A stretch of 64,000 nt of DNA from Bacillus fonticola (GCF_012955605.1 NZ_CP052135.1:961501-1025500), one strand, 5' to 3'. Shown: positions 34,894-45,428, counted from the first letter of the stretch. The notes: generated by a model from the letters alone, not told the origin. Numbers and translations are program-made.

Positions 34894-36064
34894 TTGGGTG
34901 AGTAGGTAAGGGCTTTTTGATGGTGCTCTCCCATTTTTGTAATAGGTGTACGTGCCATAGATTGAGCACATAGAGGAGAAAAGTGACGACCAGAAAACCC
35001 TTCCATCCAGTAAGACTAGAAACGAGGGGAGCGATTGACGCCCCGATCAGCAACAGAAAGGAGTACAAGGACAACGCTTTCGCACGGTTGTCTTTCGCCA
35101 TATCTCCTATGATCAGAATGACAGTCGGTATCAAGATAGACACTGCCGCGATGAGCAAAATCGACCAAGTCCCAGAGAGCCAAAGTGAAGAGGAGTAGGT
35201 CAGCATGCCGAGTGTACTGAGAGCACCGAGTACGAAGCCAAGCTGTAATGTACGATAACTACCAAAACGTCGAATCAGTGTCCCAGTAAAAAAGGACAGT
35301 ATTGCCCCTAATAAACCGATGCCCCGAATGGAATACATCGCCTCACCTGCATCTGGGAATCCGCGAGTGATAGCATCGTAAAATCCCACGGAAGTAAATA
35401 GTAGTGTGACGACGATGAAGTAGCAACGACGAAGGTCGCGGTCTTGCAAAAACGTTCCATACAGCTTCAAAACCCCAGCGCTCTTCTGACTTGTAGGAGA
35501 TGTATGTGGATACAAAAAGGCCGAGACAACGAATAGGAGACCGTAACAAACAGCAAACACCCAAAACACAGCCTGCCATCCAAACCAACTAGTTAGCGCT
35601 TGGCTCACAATTTGACCGAAGATCCCCGCCACTAAAAATCCTGTATTAATAAGGGCTAATACAAACGTTCGAAACTTCCCATCAAACAATTCATACGCGT
35701 AGGCGAACGAAACAGGCGCAAACGAAGCGAGAGTAAAGCCTTGAACACTCCGGGCAAATAAAAGCCACTCGACAGATGGACTCCAGGCAACAAGCCACGT
35801 CGTGAACATGGAAGCGAGCAGCCCTACAACGATTACTTGCTTCCGCCCGAAACGATCTGATAGCGGTCCAAACGTTAAGAGCCCGCATGCATACCAAAAC
35901 GTAAACAAAGTGCTTCCCCACACGAACTGTTCCGCATTTGTTGAGAAGCTCGTACTTAATGCAGTTGAAATAGGGATGAGTGTATAAATGTTACTAGCGA
36001 CAAAAAAACCTGTGAGGATGAGTAAACTTGCCGATCCGCGTAGTTGTTTTGGTGTCAAAGGCAT
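34865..36064 (-). CDS. MFS transporter
   Basis: 399 residues from ATG 36064-36062 behind GGGGAGGAAC. Twelve predicted helices, with the family motif GPLSDRFGRKQVIVVG between helices 2 and 3. Resembles drug/metabolite:H+ antiporters of the YhjO/AraJ type. Substrate is not deducible. Confidence 0.87.
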   Translation of the reverse strand: MPLTPKQLRGSASLLILTGFFVASNIYTLIPISTALSTSFSTNAEQFVWGSTLFTFWYACGLLTFGPLSDRFGRKQVIVVGLLASMFTTWLVAWSPSVEWLLFARSVQGFTLASFAPVSFAYAYELFDGKFRTFVLALINTGFLVAGIFGQIVSQALTSWFGWQAVFWVFAVCYGLLFVVSAFLYPHTSPTSQKSAGVLKLYGTFLQDRDLRRCYFIVVTLLFTSVGFYDAITRGFPDAGEAMYSIRGIGLLGAILSFFTGTLIRRFGSYRTLQLGFVLGALSTLGMLTYSSSLWLSGTWSILLIAAVSILIPTVILIIGDMAKDNRAKALSLYSFLLLIGASIAPLVSSLTGWKGFLVVTFLLYVLNLWHVHLLQKWESTIKKPLPTHPKKGVPPQLS

Positions 36065-36262
36065 AGTAGTTAGTTCCTCCCCGTTCTATAGGGCATTTGC
36101 TCCCCTTTATGACATCCTATTCACGTTTGTGCACCGGGTAATATTGTCCTAATAGGAAACGATCGCCAGATGTAAAAACGTGTAGATAACTAGGCATGTC
36201 TCTCGCAACCTAGTACAATAGAAAGCACTAGAGATGGACAGGAATAGAGGAGGCACAGTCGC

Positions 36263-39200
36263 ATGAGTTTGCAATTTTTCATAGGTCGATCTGGTACAGG
36301 CAAGACGAGTGCTATCCATCAAGAAATTGCCAAGAAGATTACTGCGAAAAGTGATGGTCCCCCGATTATCGTCATCGTACCTGAGCAAATGTCTTATCAA
36401 ACGGAGCGCCGGCTTTGTGAGTTGACGGAGCAAGGTGGAACGATGCGCGCGCAAGTATATAGTTTGACGCGGCTTGCTTGGCGCGTCATGCAAGAGGTGG
36501 GGGGGATTGCTGGGACCCCGCTTGGTACGACCGGACTGCACATGCTCATTCGTAGTATTTTAGAAGAAAAGAAGGATGAATTAAGAGAGTACAGTGGAAA
36601 TCGCGAGCAAGCCGGCTTCATTGATGAGATGCGTTCGTTACTTACGGAGATGAAACGGTATATTGTCGCGCCTGAGCAGCTACGTGAAGTTCTGCAAACC
36701 GAGCAGGATGAGTCGACAGACGGGGAGTTTCGCACGCGCAAGCTTCAAGATATTAGCAAGGTGTTTGAAGCGTTTGAAGCGAGTATGGATCAACATTTCA
36801 TCGATCAGGAAGACACATACACGCACCTTGCTTCCCAAATTTCACGCTCCCGTTTCCTGCAAACAGCGGATGTGTATGTAGACGGGTTTCATGATTTCAC
36901 CCCGATGGAATACAGCGTGTTAAAAGAGTTGATACAAACAGCGCGGAATATGACGATCGCTTTGACTGTGGATCGTCCGTTTCGACATAGTCTCCCAGAG
37001 GAAACCCATCTTTTCAGGGCAACGGGTGAGACGTACGCTACTTTATATGAAATGGCCCGTTCAAGTGGTGTTGGTGTGGAGAAGGATGTCGTGTTCACAG
37101 CGCCACCTGCAGGGAAATCGCCAGCACTCACACAGTTTGAACACACGTTTGAAATGCGCCCGATCGAGCCGTATGAGGGGCCAAACGCAGTCGTGTTGGC
37201 AGAAGCGCAAAATCGTCGCGCGGAAATCGAGGGGATTGCGCGTAATATACGCCGGCTCGTGCAGCACAACTGCTACCGCTACCGTGATATCGCGTTACTG
37301 CTTCGCAATGCAAACGCGTACGATGCGGTCATTGAATCTGTATTTGCAGATTATGAGATTCCGTATTTTTGTGATGAGAAAAAATCGATGCTCCACCATC
37401 CGCTCGTGGAGTTACTTCGTTCAGCCTTCGATTGTTTTGAGCAGGATTGGCGGTATGAAGCAGTGTTTCGTGCTGCTAAAACTGAGTTGTTATATCCGAA
37501 TGGTGAGAGCGAGAAGAAAATTCGTGGGCAAATGGATCGTCTCGAAAACTATTGCCTCGCTTACGGTATTAAAGGAAGAGACTGGCGTACAGAATCACGG
37601 TGGGGCTATCGAAAATATCGGGGGTTAGCGCATAACGCCGCTGTCACCACAGAGGAAAAGGCGATTGAGCAAGAGGTGAACGAAAGTAGATTGCTTCTTA
37701 GTGCTCCTTTACTTCGGCTTGAAAGGCGGTTGGCGCAGCGGAAATCAGCTGCTGAAAAAGCGGAGGCACTTTATTTGTTTTGTGAGGAAATAGAGGTCCC
37801 AGCAAAGCTTGATCGCTGGCGTTTGCAAGCCGAAGAAAGTGGTAACTTATTGCAGGCGAAGGAGCACGAACAGGCGTGGGACATGCTCGTGCAGTTACTG
37901 GACGAATTTGTAGAAATCTTCGGCGATCAAACAGTGTCGACATCCTTGTTCATTCAGTGTCTTACAACAGGGTTAGAGGCAGCGGAATTTTCAAACGTGC
38001 CGCCGTCGGTCGATCAAATAGTGGTGGCTCATATGGATCGCTCGCGTTTGACGAATTTGCGCTGTGCGTTTGTGGTTGGTCTTCAGGACGGGGTATTGCC
38101 GCAAAAGCCAAGAGAGAACGGTCTTTTAGACGATGAGGAGCGGGAATGGTTAGCGAGACAAGGGATCGAGCTGGCACCTTCCAGCCATAAACAATTGTTA
38201 GACGAAGAGTTCGCTGCCTATCGTGTGTTCTCACTGCCGACAGATGCGTTATATGTTTCGTATCCGGTTGCAGACGAGGAAGGCAAAGGGGTGCTTCCAT
38301 CGCCGTGGTGGTCACGGTTGCAAGAGCGATTTCCAACAGCGCGTAAGGAGAAATACGTGTTAGACCCCTCTGACCTTTCAGACGATGAGCAGCTGGCGTT
38401 TATAGCCAATCCTCACACTGCCATTACGCACGTCACGCATCAATTCCAACGTGCAAAACGGGGTGAAGCAGTGAGCGCCCTGTGGTGGGATACGTACAAT
38501 GCACTTGTCGGACAATCACAATGGAAGGAATCGCTCCAACGTGCATTGCGTAGTTTAACGTACAAAAACGATACGACAACGCTTACTGAAGAAACGAGCC
38601 GGGCTTTATACGGGGAAGAACTATCAGCCAGTGTATCGCGTATGGAAAGCTTTTTCTCATGTCCATTCTCTCATTACTCTTCACACGGGTTGCGACTGCG
38701 AGAGCGTGAAGTCTATCAGCTCCACGCCCCACATATGGGAGAGCTGTTCCACGAAGCGTTGAAGCACATTCATAAACAGGTTGTCGCAGAAGGAGATTGG
38801 CGTGCTGTTACGGTTGAGGGCAGTCGTGACGTCGCGAAAAAGGTGATGGGCACATATGCACCGGCTTTGTTTCGCAACATTTTAGGTAGCTCCAAAAGGT
38901 ATCAATATATTGCTAGAAAGCTAGAGCAAGTGCTAGCGCAAACGACATTTGCCTTAAGTGAACAAGCACGTCGAAGCGGTTTTTCGCCTGTAGGACTAGA
39001 GGTTGACTTTGGTCAGAAGGGTGAGTTGCCGCCGTTTACTTATACACTTTCAAACGGAACAAAGGTGGAGCTAAGAGGCCGAATCGACCGTATTGATCGC
39101 GGTGAAGTGAATGGGAACACGTACATTCGTATCATTGACTATAAATCAAGCAGTCGTGGACTCGATCTCGGTGAAGTGTATCACGGCCTAAGCTTGCAAA

Positions 39201-39748
39201 TGTTGACGTATTTAGATCTTGTTTTAACAAACGGAAAACAGTGGATCGGGACGGACGTGTCGCCTGCTGGAGTATTTTATTTTCACATTCACAACCCACA
39301 ACTCGACGGCAAAAAAGCGGGTAATGAGGAAGCGATGCGGGAGGATTGGCTGAAGTCGTATAAAATGAATGGCTATGTGCTCGGTGACACAGGCGTCGTT
39401 CAGGAAATGGATCAACAGCTTTCTGGTGGTTCGTCTCCAGTGATTTCAGCGGGCTTGAACAAGGACGGCTCATTACGAAAATCTTCCAAGGCCGCATCTA
39501 TTGAGCATTTTTCTTCGCTTACTTCTCACGTGCGCACGCTGTTTCGCGAAGGAAGCGAACGGATGATGCAAGGGGACGTAGACATTTCCCCTTATCAATA
39601 CCGAGACCGAACACCGTGTACGTTTTGTTCGTTCCGTTCCGTTTGCCAGTTAGATCATGATGTGATGGACAAGCCAGTACGTCATTTACCAAAGCAATCC
39701 GATGACGCGTGGCTGGCGCACATCATCGCGAAAGGAGATATGACATGA
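36263..39748 (+). CDS. addB: AddB subunit of the AddAB helicase-nuclease
   Basis: 1161 residues from ATG 36263 behind AGGAGGCAC. Walker A FIGRSGTGKTSAI at residues 6-18. C-terminal RecB-type nuclease domain with GRIDRIDRG and IIDYKSSSR. The four cysteines of the iron-sulphur cluster are in FFSCPFSHY and PCTFCSFRSVCQLD. AddAB processes double-strand breaks up to Chi sites and loads RecA. ATGA overlap with addA. Confidence 0.96.
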   Translation: MSLQFFIGRSGTGKTSAIHQEIAKKITAKSDGPPIIVIVPEQMSYQTERRLCELTEQGGTMRAQVYSLTRLAWRVMQEVGGIAGTPLGTTGLHMLIRSILEEKKDELREYSGNREQAGFIDEMRSLLTEMKRYIVAPEQLREVLQTEQDESTDGEFRTRKLQDISKVFEAFEASMDQHFIDQEDTYTHLASQISRSRFLQTADVYVDGFHDFTPMEYSVLKELIQTARNMTIALTVDRPFRHSLPEETHLFRATGETYATLYEMARSSGVGVEKDVVFTAPPAGKSPALTQFEHTFEMRPIEPYEGPNAVVLAEAQNRRAEIEGIARNIRRLVQHNCYRYRDIALLLRNANAYDAVIESVFADYEIPYFCDEKKSMLHHPLVELLRSAFDCFEQDWRYEAVFRAAKTELLYPNGESEKKIRGQMDRLENYCLAYGIKGRDWRTESRWGYRKYRGLAHNAAVTTEEKAIEQEVNESRLLLSAPLLRLERRLAQRKSAAEKAEALYLFCEEIEVPAKLDRWRLQAEESGNLLQAKEHEQAWDMLVQLLDEFVEIFGDQTVSTSLFIQCLTTGLEAAEFSNVPPSVDQIVVAHMDRSRLTNLRCAFVVGLQDGVLPQKPRENGLLDDEEREWLARQGIELAPSSHKQLLDEEFAAYRVFSLPTDALYVSYPVADEEGKGVLPSPWWSRLQERFPTARKEKYVLDPSDLSDDEQLAFIANPHTAITHVTHQFQRAKRGEAVSALWWDTYNALVGQSQWKESLQRALRSLTYKNDTTTLTEETSRALYGEELSASVSRMESFFSCPFSHYSSHGLRLREREVYQLHAPHMGELFHEALKHIHKQVVAEGDWRAVTVEGSRDVAKKVMGTYAPALFRNILGSSKRYQYIARKLEQVLAQTTFALSEQARRSGFSPVGLEVDFGQKGELPPFTYTLSNGTKVELRGRIDRIDRGEVNGNTYIRIIDYKSSSRGLDLGEVYHGLSLQMLTYLDLVLTNGKQWIGTDVSPAGVFYFHIHNPQLDGKKAGNEEAMREDWLKSYKMNGYVLGDTGVVQEMDQQLSGGSSPVISAGLNKDGSLRKSSKAASIEHFSSLTSHVRTLFREGSERMMQGDVDISPYQYRDRTPCTFCSFRSVCQLDHDVMDKPVRHLPKQSDDAWLAHIIAKGDMT

Positions 39749-42700
39749 AGTGGACAAAGGCGCAACAACTCGCAATCGACGTAGCTGGAAGCGATACGCT
39801 CGTAGCAGCGGCGGCAGGATCAGGAAAAACAGCCGTACTTGTTGAGCGACTGATCAAAAAGATGATCGCTCCCGAACATCCGTTGTCTGTCGATGAGCTC
39901 CTGATCGTGACGTTTACGAACAAATCAGCGGCGGAAATGCGCGGTCGGATCGGCGAAGCGTTGGAAAAAGCGTGTGCCCTCGACCCAACGAATACTCATT
40001 TGCAAAAGCAAATTGCCCTTCTTTCCAGCGCCAGCATCTCGACGTTGCATTCATTTTGCTTAGAGGTTGTACGAAAGTATGCGACTACTGTCGAGCTGGA
40101 CCCTTCGTTTCGGTTAGGTGACGTAACGGAGTTGTCCTTTTTGCGCGAGGAAGTGTTAGAAGACGTACTGGAAGCAGCCTACGGAGAAGAAGACGAGGAA
40201 AAACGCGAAGCCTTTTACAAATTCGTTGATGCGTTTACATCGGATCGAGGCGATGAAGAAATTCGCGAGCTTGTGCAAAAGCTCTACGAATTTTCGCGTG
40301 CCCATCCAGAGCCGGCGCGCTTTTTGCAACAGGTAGTAGCTGTGTATGACAGAGAGGAAGATACATCGTTTGATGAGCTGCCATACGCTGGGTTAGTGAG
40401 AAACCTTGTTGAGCGGAACATGCAAGCGACGTACGATTTGCTGCAAAAGGGGCTGAAAGAAAGTGAGCAGTGGGGTGTGTCGCCCCTAGCAGAAACGTTT
40501 GCGACGGATGTAGCGGCTCTAGACACCTTAATTGAGAGAATGCATGGCGATTGGGCTTTGTTTGAAGAAGGCATGCGAGGCTTCAAGTTTCCGAAAGCGA
40601 AGCCGGTTAAAAAGGGTGTTTATGATGATGAGGCTGCAGAGAAGTTGAAAGCAGTCCGCCAGCAGGCAAAGAAATTGTTAGAAGGTATCCAAGAGTCCGT
40701 GTTTCAACGCTCATTAACAGCTTATTTACGCGACGGAAAAGCGATGGTAGGCATCATTCAGGAACTCAATAAACTGGTGGAATCTTTCGGTGTAGCCTAC
40801 TGGGAGGCAAAGAAGGAACGAGGCGTACTCGATTTTAGCGACTTGGAGCACCTCACGATCCAGTTGTTCCAGACAACAGACGAAAACGGTCAAAAGGTAC
40901 CGTCTCCAATCGCAGTAAATTACCGGAACCGCTTTGCCGAAATACTTGTTGATGAGTATCAAGATACAAATCTTGTGCAAGAAACGATTTTGCGATGTAT
41001 CAAACAGGGTGATGAAGCGAGCGGGAACTTGTTTATGGTAGGGGACGTGAAACAATCTATTTACCGTTTCCGCTTGGCAGAACCGACGCTTTTTTTGGAC
41101 AAGTATCGTCGGTTTACAGCGGCAGACGACCCGACAGCTGGCACCCGGATTGATCTTTCGCAAAACTTCCGAAGCCGCAAAGACGTGTTGGAAGCAACGA
41201 ACTTTGTATTCTCACAAATTATGGGAGAACGCGTCGGAGAAATCGTATACGACGAGGCCGCTAGTCTTCAGCAAAACACGCTCTATCCAGAGGAAGAAAT
41301 GCCTGTAGACGTGGTCATTCTTGAAGAGGGTGGCGAAGCGGAAGTGTCGTTTGAAAGGGAAGAGACAAAAAACGATGAAGACCCGTCGGAATGGGAACGC
41401 GCCCGGTTAGAGTCTGAATGGATTGCGGAGAAAATTGCATCAAACGTTGCAAATCGTGTGCACACTTTTGATGCAAAGCGTGGTGCGGATCGCCCTGTTC
41501 AGTTCCGTGACCATGTCGTTCTGCTTCGCTCGATGACGTGGGCTGAAGAAGTTTCAGCTGCTTGTAAGCGTCGCGGCATTCCTGTGTACGCAAACAGCCG
41601 CTCAGGTTACTTTGAGGCAACCGAAGTACAAACGATGCTGTCACTGCTTCACATCATCGACAATCCATACCAAGACATACCGTTTGCCAGTGTATTGCGC
41701 TCGCCTATTGTAGAATTCACCGAAGAGGAGCTCGCGCAAATTCGCGTGTTGTCACGTAAATCCTCCTTTTATGATGCATTTTGTGAAGCGATTGCCCATC
41801 CAAAAGCGGATGGAACTGCGTGGCAAGAGAAGGGACGTTGGCTCCTACAACACCTGAACGAATGGCGTGCGTTTGCTCGTAAAGCGTCGTTGAGTGATCT
41901 CATCTGGCGTCTCTATCGGGATACCCGCTACGTAGACTTTGTCGGTGGATTAGTCGGTGGCAAGCAACGGCAAGCCAATTTACGTGCGTTGTATGACCGG
42001 GCCCGTTCGTATGAGAAAACAGCCTTCCGCGGGTTGTTTCGATTTTTGCGCTTTATTGGTCGTTTGCAAGAGCGAAACGAGGATCTCGGAACGGCACGAG
42101 CAGTCGGTGAAGAAGAAAATGTTGTTCGGATTATGACGATTCACTCTAGTAAAGGACTTGAATTCCCGCACGTGTTCGTGGCAGGTCTCGGGAAGCAATT
42201 CAACCGTCGCGATATGCAAGGAACATACCTATTTGATGCCCAGTTCGGATTTGCAACAAAGTATATTGACGTGGAGAAGCGCTTTACACGACCTTCTCTT
42301 TTTCAGCAAGCCATTCGTGAGAAAAAGCAAGGTGAAATGCTCGCTGAAGAAATGCGCGTGCTCTACGTTGCGATGACACGGGCAAAGGAGAAACTATATC
42401 TTCTAGGTTCAGTAAAAAGTGTGGAATCGTCGGCAAAAAAATGGACGGAAGGGTTAGAGGGAGAAGCTCTTTTGCTGCCAGAGTATAAACGGGCACAGGC
42501 GGTTTCTTACTTAGATTGGATCGTCCCAGCCTTCCTGCGTCATCCACTCGGAAAAAAGGTGTGGGCAGAGTCAACGTGGTGTCAAACGACTCCGATGTGG
42601 GAAACGTTTGCCGACGCTAAAGTTGATATCACTTTTTCATGGCTGACCCCGGAAAACTTTGCAAGTGAAGGGGAGGCGGTGGACGGGGAATCATTTGAAC

Positions 42701-43491
42701 TTCCTAACGACGGAGAACGAGTGGAAAAAGAATCTCCTTTTACTCAAGAAGTGTTTGCTCAATTGGAATGGACGTACGAACACGAATGGGCGACACGTTT
42801 GAAGAGTAAGCAGTCTGTATCTGAGCTGAAGCGTTGGAAGGAATGGTTAGAGGCTGGAGATGTGCTCGACGGACCCCTTGTGTCTAAGCCGCGTTTCGAT
42901 CGACCGAAGTTTTTGCAAGAGAATAAGGTATCCCCGACTGAACGCGGAACGTTGATGCACTTAGTCATGCAGCACGTACCAATTCATTCAAACTTACACC
43001 GTGCCGAGATTGAAACGGTGTTGGAAAATATGGTAAGAAAACATTGGCTGACTGACGATCAAAAAGAAGTAATTGAGATCGACTGGGTGCTCCAGTTTTT
43101 TTCCTCTTCAATTGGGAAGCGCGTGGTAGATAGCGATAATGTGAAGAGAGAAATCCCGTTCAGCTATACAGTGCCAGCCAGAGAACTGCATCCTGACGTC
43201 GACGGTGAGGGTGAATCCGTCTTGATTCAAGGCATCGTCGACTGTTTGATCGAAGAAGAAGACGGATTTGTACTGGTGGATTACAAAACAGACACCATTA
43301 CAGGGCGCTATCCAGGGGGCTTTGAAGAAGCGAAGCCACATCTGCTGGAGCGGTACAGAGAGCAAGTCTACTGGTATGCACGCGCGATTGGCGTCATGCT
43401 CGATAAACCGGTGAAGGAAAGCGTGCTGTACTTTTTTGATGGAGGCCATGTGGTGGAGGTTGCGGAGATAGTGGAGACTGGGAGTAAGTAG
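39745..43491 (+). CDS. addA: AddA subunit of the AddAB helicase-nuclease
   Basis: 1248 residues from ATG 39745 behind AAAGGAG, overlapping the addB stop. UvrD/RecB-type helicase: Walker A DTLVAAAAGSGKTAVL, motif II ILVDEYQDTN, motif V/VI regions IMTIHSSKGLEFPHVFVAG and EEMRVLYVAMTRAKEKL. C-terminal nuclease motif GIVDCLIEEEDGFVLVDYKT. Provides the 3'-5' translocase and one nuclease active site. No sbcD/sbcC genes follow; instead a 20-bp repeat array. Confidence 0.96.
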   Translation: MKWTKAQQLAIDVAGSDTLVAAAAGSGKTAVLVERLIKKMIAPEHPLSVDELLIVTFTNKSAAEMRGRIGEALEKACALDPTNTHLQKQIALLSSASISTLHSFCLEVVRKYATTVELDPSFRLGDVTELSFLREEVLEDVLEAAYGEEDEEKREAFYKFVDAFTSDRGDEEIRELVQKLYEFSRAHPEPARFLQQVVAVYDREEDTSFDELPYAGLVRNLVERNMQATYDLLQKGLKESEQWGVSPLAETFATDVAALDTLIERMHGDWALFEEGMRGFKFPKAKPVKKGVYDDEAAEKLKAVRQQAKKLLEGIQESVFQRSLTAYLRDGKAMVGIIQELNKLVESFGVAYWEAKKERGVLDFSDLEHLTIQLFQTTDENGQKVPSPIAVNYRNRFAEILVDEYQDTNLVQETILRCIKQGDEASGNLFMVGDVKQSIYRFRLAEPTLFLDKYRRFTAADDPTAGTRIDLSQNFRSRKDVLEATNFVFSQIMGERVGEIVYDEAASLQQNTLYPEEEMPVDVVILEEGGEAEVSFEREETKNDEDPSEWERARLESEWIAEKIASNVANRVHTFDAKRGADRPVQFRDHVVLLRSMTWAEEVSAACKRRGIPVYANSRSGYFEATEVQTMLSLLHIIDNPYQDIPFASVLRSPIVEFTEEELAQIRVLSRKSSFYDAFCEAIAHPKADGTAWQEKGRWLLQHLNEWRAFARKASLSDLIWRLYRDTRYVDFVGGLVGGKQRQANLRALYDRARSYEKTAFRGLFRFLRFIGRLQERNEDLGTARAVGEEENVVRIMTIHSSKGLEFPHVFVAGLGKQFNRRDMQGTYLFDAQFGFATKYIDVEKRFTRPSLFQQAIREKKQGEMLAEEMRVLYVAMTRAKEKLYLLGSVKSVESSAKKWTEGLEGEALLLPEYKRAQAVSYLDWIVPAFLRHPLGKKVWAESTWCQTTPMWETFADAKVDITFSWLTPENFASEGEAVDGESFELPNDGERVEKESPFTQEVFAQLEWTYEHEWATRLKSKQSVSELKRWKEWLEAGDVLDGPLVSKPRFDRPKFLQENKVSPTERGTLMHLVMQHVPIHSNLHRAEIETVLENMVRKHWLTDDQKEVIEIDWVLQFFSSSIGKRVVDSDNVKREIPFSYTVPARELHPDVDGEGESVLIQGIVDCLIEEEDGFVLVDYKTDTITGRYPGGFEEAKPHLLERYREQVYWYARAIGVMLDKPVKESVLYFFDGGHVVEVAEIVETGSK

Positions 43492-43550
43492 CGTGCATGA
43501 TACGAGAGGAAGAGAAGAAAGAGGATCTACTAGCGCGCAACTGATCCATC

Positions 43551-43710
43551 CCGGGATAAGAGCGTTAACCCCGAGATAAGAGCGTTACACCCAGGATAAG
43601 AGCGTTAATTCCGGGATAAGAGCGTTAATCCCGGGATAAGAGCGTTAAACCCAGGATAAGAGCGTTAATCCCGAGATAAGAGCGTTACACCCAGGATAAG
43701 AGCGTTACAC
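43551..43710. repeat. Tandem array of eight 20-bp units
   Basis: Exactly eight contiguous units fit CCRRGATAAGAGCGTTAMNC. The core GATAAGAGCGTTA is invariant in all eight, and variation is confined to the junctions. The array lies between the convergent addA and gerPF genes, before their terminator. There are no unique spacers, so it is not CRISPR. Confidence 0.92.
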
Positions 43711-43759
43711 CCGCTCCAGGGGGTTCAATAGCACACCAAACCCGCCGCCGCACGCACGA

Positions 43760-43793
43760 AACGCGACAGGCACCAACACCTGTCGCGTTTTCT
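43760..43793. terminator. Convergent terminator between addA and gerPF
   Basis: Perfect 11-bp stem AACGCGACAGG / CCTGTCGCGTT (43760-43770, 43779-43789) with TTCTC following; A-rich on the other side. Confidence 0.85.
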
Positions 43794-43796
43794 CGT

Positions 43797-44015
43797 TCAC
43801 GCATTCCCTGTAATCGGCTGATCTACCCCGTTGACGTCAAATGTGTTATTTACAGAGATGCCGTTGTTAGTAATAACAATTCCGCCTGTATTGCCACCAC
43901 CAGATCCGTTTAGAAGTTTTGTTGCTGATTTGGGTGATACGTAAAAAGTATCACCGAATTGTATTTCACCGCCGACCTGATTATTAATAACGACTGGTCC
44001 TACGATGGCAGGCAT
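43797..44015 (-). CDS. gerPF: Spore germination protein GerPF
   Basis: 72 residues from ATG 44015-44013 behind GAGGTGGTGG. Begins MPAIVGPVVINNQVGGEIQF, the shared GerPA/GerPF fold, and continues with GSGGGNTGGIVITNNGISV. GerP proteins act in the spore coat and let germinants reach inner-membrane receptors. Last gene of the gerPABCDEF operon. Confidence 0.92.
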   Translation of the reverse strand: MPAIVGPVVINNQVGGEIQFGDTFYVSPKSATKLLNGSGGGNTGGIVITNNGISVNNTFDVNGVDQPITGNA

Positions 44016-44091
44016 AGTATCCACCACCTCTTTTGTCATGAACTATTGTGTCTGTTTACGTGTATGCAGGCAGTGGCATAGGTGTGCATTT

Positions 44092-44517
44092 TTACGGTCT
44101 TTGAAATACTTTGGAAATCCCGGTTTCGATGCCGCCAACCGATTGTTCTTGTGTTAGCAGCTGCCTTATATGCTTGACGCGACTTTCTAAGTAGACGGCT
44201 TCTACATTGCCGATATGAACGACGGCTGCCGACGAAATCGCTGTGAAGTCCATCTTACCGACACGGAGTTGCCGAGTGGGATTGTGGGTTTGGATTTCAA
44301 CCTGTTCAAAGAATACAGGTGGAAGTGGGATGTGTTCACGAAAAATAGGGAACTGTTTTAAATCGCCTTCCTTCCCGTTGAAAAATTGCGCCTCTCTTTG
44401 GTAGGCAAGTGCGTAACTGTGCGCCTCGATTGTCCGTGTATCGCCCACTTGGACCACAGAAGCAGATACCAGCGTATTAGAATGTACATAGTCTACTTTA
44501 CTCGTACGTTCAAACAT
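44092..44517 (-). CDS. gerPE: Spore germination protein GerPE
   Basis: 141 residues from ATG 44517-44515 behind AGAGGT. N-terminal TSKVDYVHSNTLVSASVVQV and a later AISSAAVVHIGNVEAVYLES resemble the short beta repeats of other GerP proteins. Starts 2 nt after the gerPD stop. Confidence 0.88.
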   Translation of the reverse strand: MFERTSKVDYVHSNTLVSASVVQVGDTRTIEAHSYALAYQREAQFFNGKEGDLKQFPIFREHIPLPPVFFEQVEIQTHNPTRQLRVGKMDFTAISSAAVVHIGNVEAVYLESRVKHIRQLLTQEQSVGGIETGISKVFQRP

Positions 44518-44519
44518 CG

Positions 44520-44702
44520 CTAACCTCTCGGGGCAAATGGGACGAACGGGCCAATAATCAGAGATTCTGCCGGTGTGTCGAACGTTGAGGCTGCTTGAAT
44601 CGTATGGCAATCTCCCAGAATAACAATCGCGGAGGAAGCAACACCGCCGAAGTCGATAGACTCTATATCAAATTCTCCGTTTGTCACGTTCCATTCTATC
44701 AT
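44520..44702 (-). CDS. gerPD: Spore germination protein GerPD
   Basis: 60 residues, start ATGA-overlapping the gerPC stop. Contains SIDFGGVASSAIVILGDCHT and a terminal GPFVPFAP, as in GerPD. Coat-associated, permeability to germinants. Confidence 0.9.
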   Translation of the reverse strand: MIEWNVTNGEFDIESIDFGGVASSAIVILGDCHTIQAASTFDTPAESLIIGPFVPFAPRG

Positions 44703-45403
44703 TTGTCCTCTTCCTCCTCTCCATTTGCCTTCTCTTCAGTAGTTTGATTAGGTTGCGGCGTTTCAGACTGTGTAGCGTTCGCTTGCGTTAAAAACGTCAT
44801 AATTCCTTGGTAAATGTCTTGTTTCATTAATAGACTCACTTCTTTTTTTAAATTCGTCGTGTTCGGATCCGTTCTAAGCGCTTGGGGCATTCGTTGCAAA
44901 TGGTACTGTAAACGGGTAGGTAACTGTTTCCGAATGTCGTCTTTCATAAAGTCTGCGTACATTGGATTTACTGGGATGCCGAGTTGTTCACAGGCTCTCT
45001 CTACTGCTTTATGATAATCGTTTTCCAAGTAGTGTAGCATTTCATTTTCTAATTCTTTCGTGACTCCCCAACCTTTTGGATCAGTGTATGGGGTGGCTTG
45101 TGGAGCGTTTCCTGGTACTAAATCTTCCATGTTTTCAAGATCTGTTGGGGATAATCCGATGTGCAAAGTGCCGTCTAAATTTTCCACCTTTAGTTGATCA
45201 AATTTATATTCGATTCGATCAACGCGTATCGCTGGTTGATCTTGAAGTTTTTGCACGAGCTGGCGTAGTTCCCTTACTTCTTTTTCTAACAAATCTAATC
45301 TAGATGACTGAGGAGTTGCCGTTTTACTTGGTTGCACGGGGGAGCCACTTTGCCCGGGAACTTGCACTTTCCACGTATAGGGAGGTTGATGGGGGTTCAT
45401 CAC
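44699..45403 (-). CDS. gerPC: Spore germination protein GerPC
   Basis: 234 residues from GTG 45403 (ATG 45400 next codon) with AAAGGTG upstream. A coiled-coil segment LDLLEKEVRELRQLVQKLQD at about residues 33-53 is followed by IEYKFDQLKVENLDGTLHIG, the conserved GerPC region. Low-complexity acidic C-terminus. The largest GerP component. Confidence 0.9.
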   Translation of the reverse strand: MMNPHQPPYTWKVQVPGQSGSPVQPSKTATPQSSRLDLLEKEVRELRQLVQKLQDQPAIRVDRIEYKFDQLKVENLDGTLHIGLSPTDLENMEDLVPGNAPQATPYTDPKGWGVTKELENEMLHYLENDYHKAVERACEQLGIPVNPMYADFMKDDIRKQLPTRLQYHLQRMPQALRTDPNTTNLKKEVSLLMKQDIYQGIMTFLTQANATQSETPQPNQTTEEKANGEEEEDK

Positions 45404-45428
45404 GCGTCACACCTTTCTTCTGAAGTCG

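Noticed and set aside
43551-43710. CRISPR array
   Set aside because: Units are contiguous 20-mers without unique spacers, and no cas genes are present.
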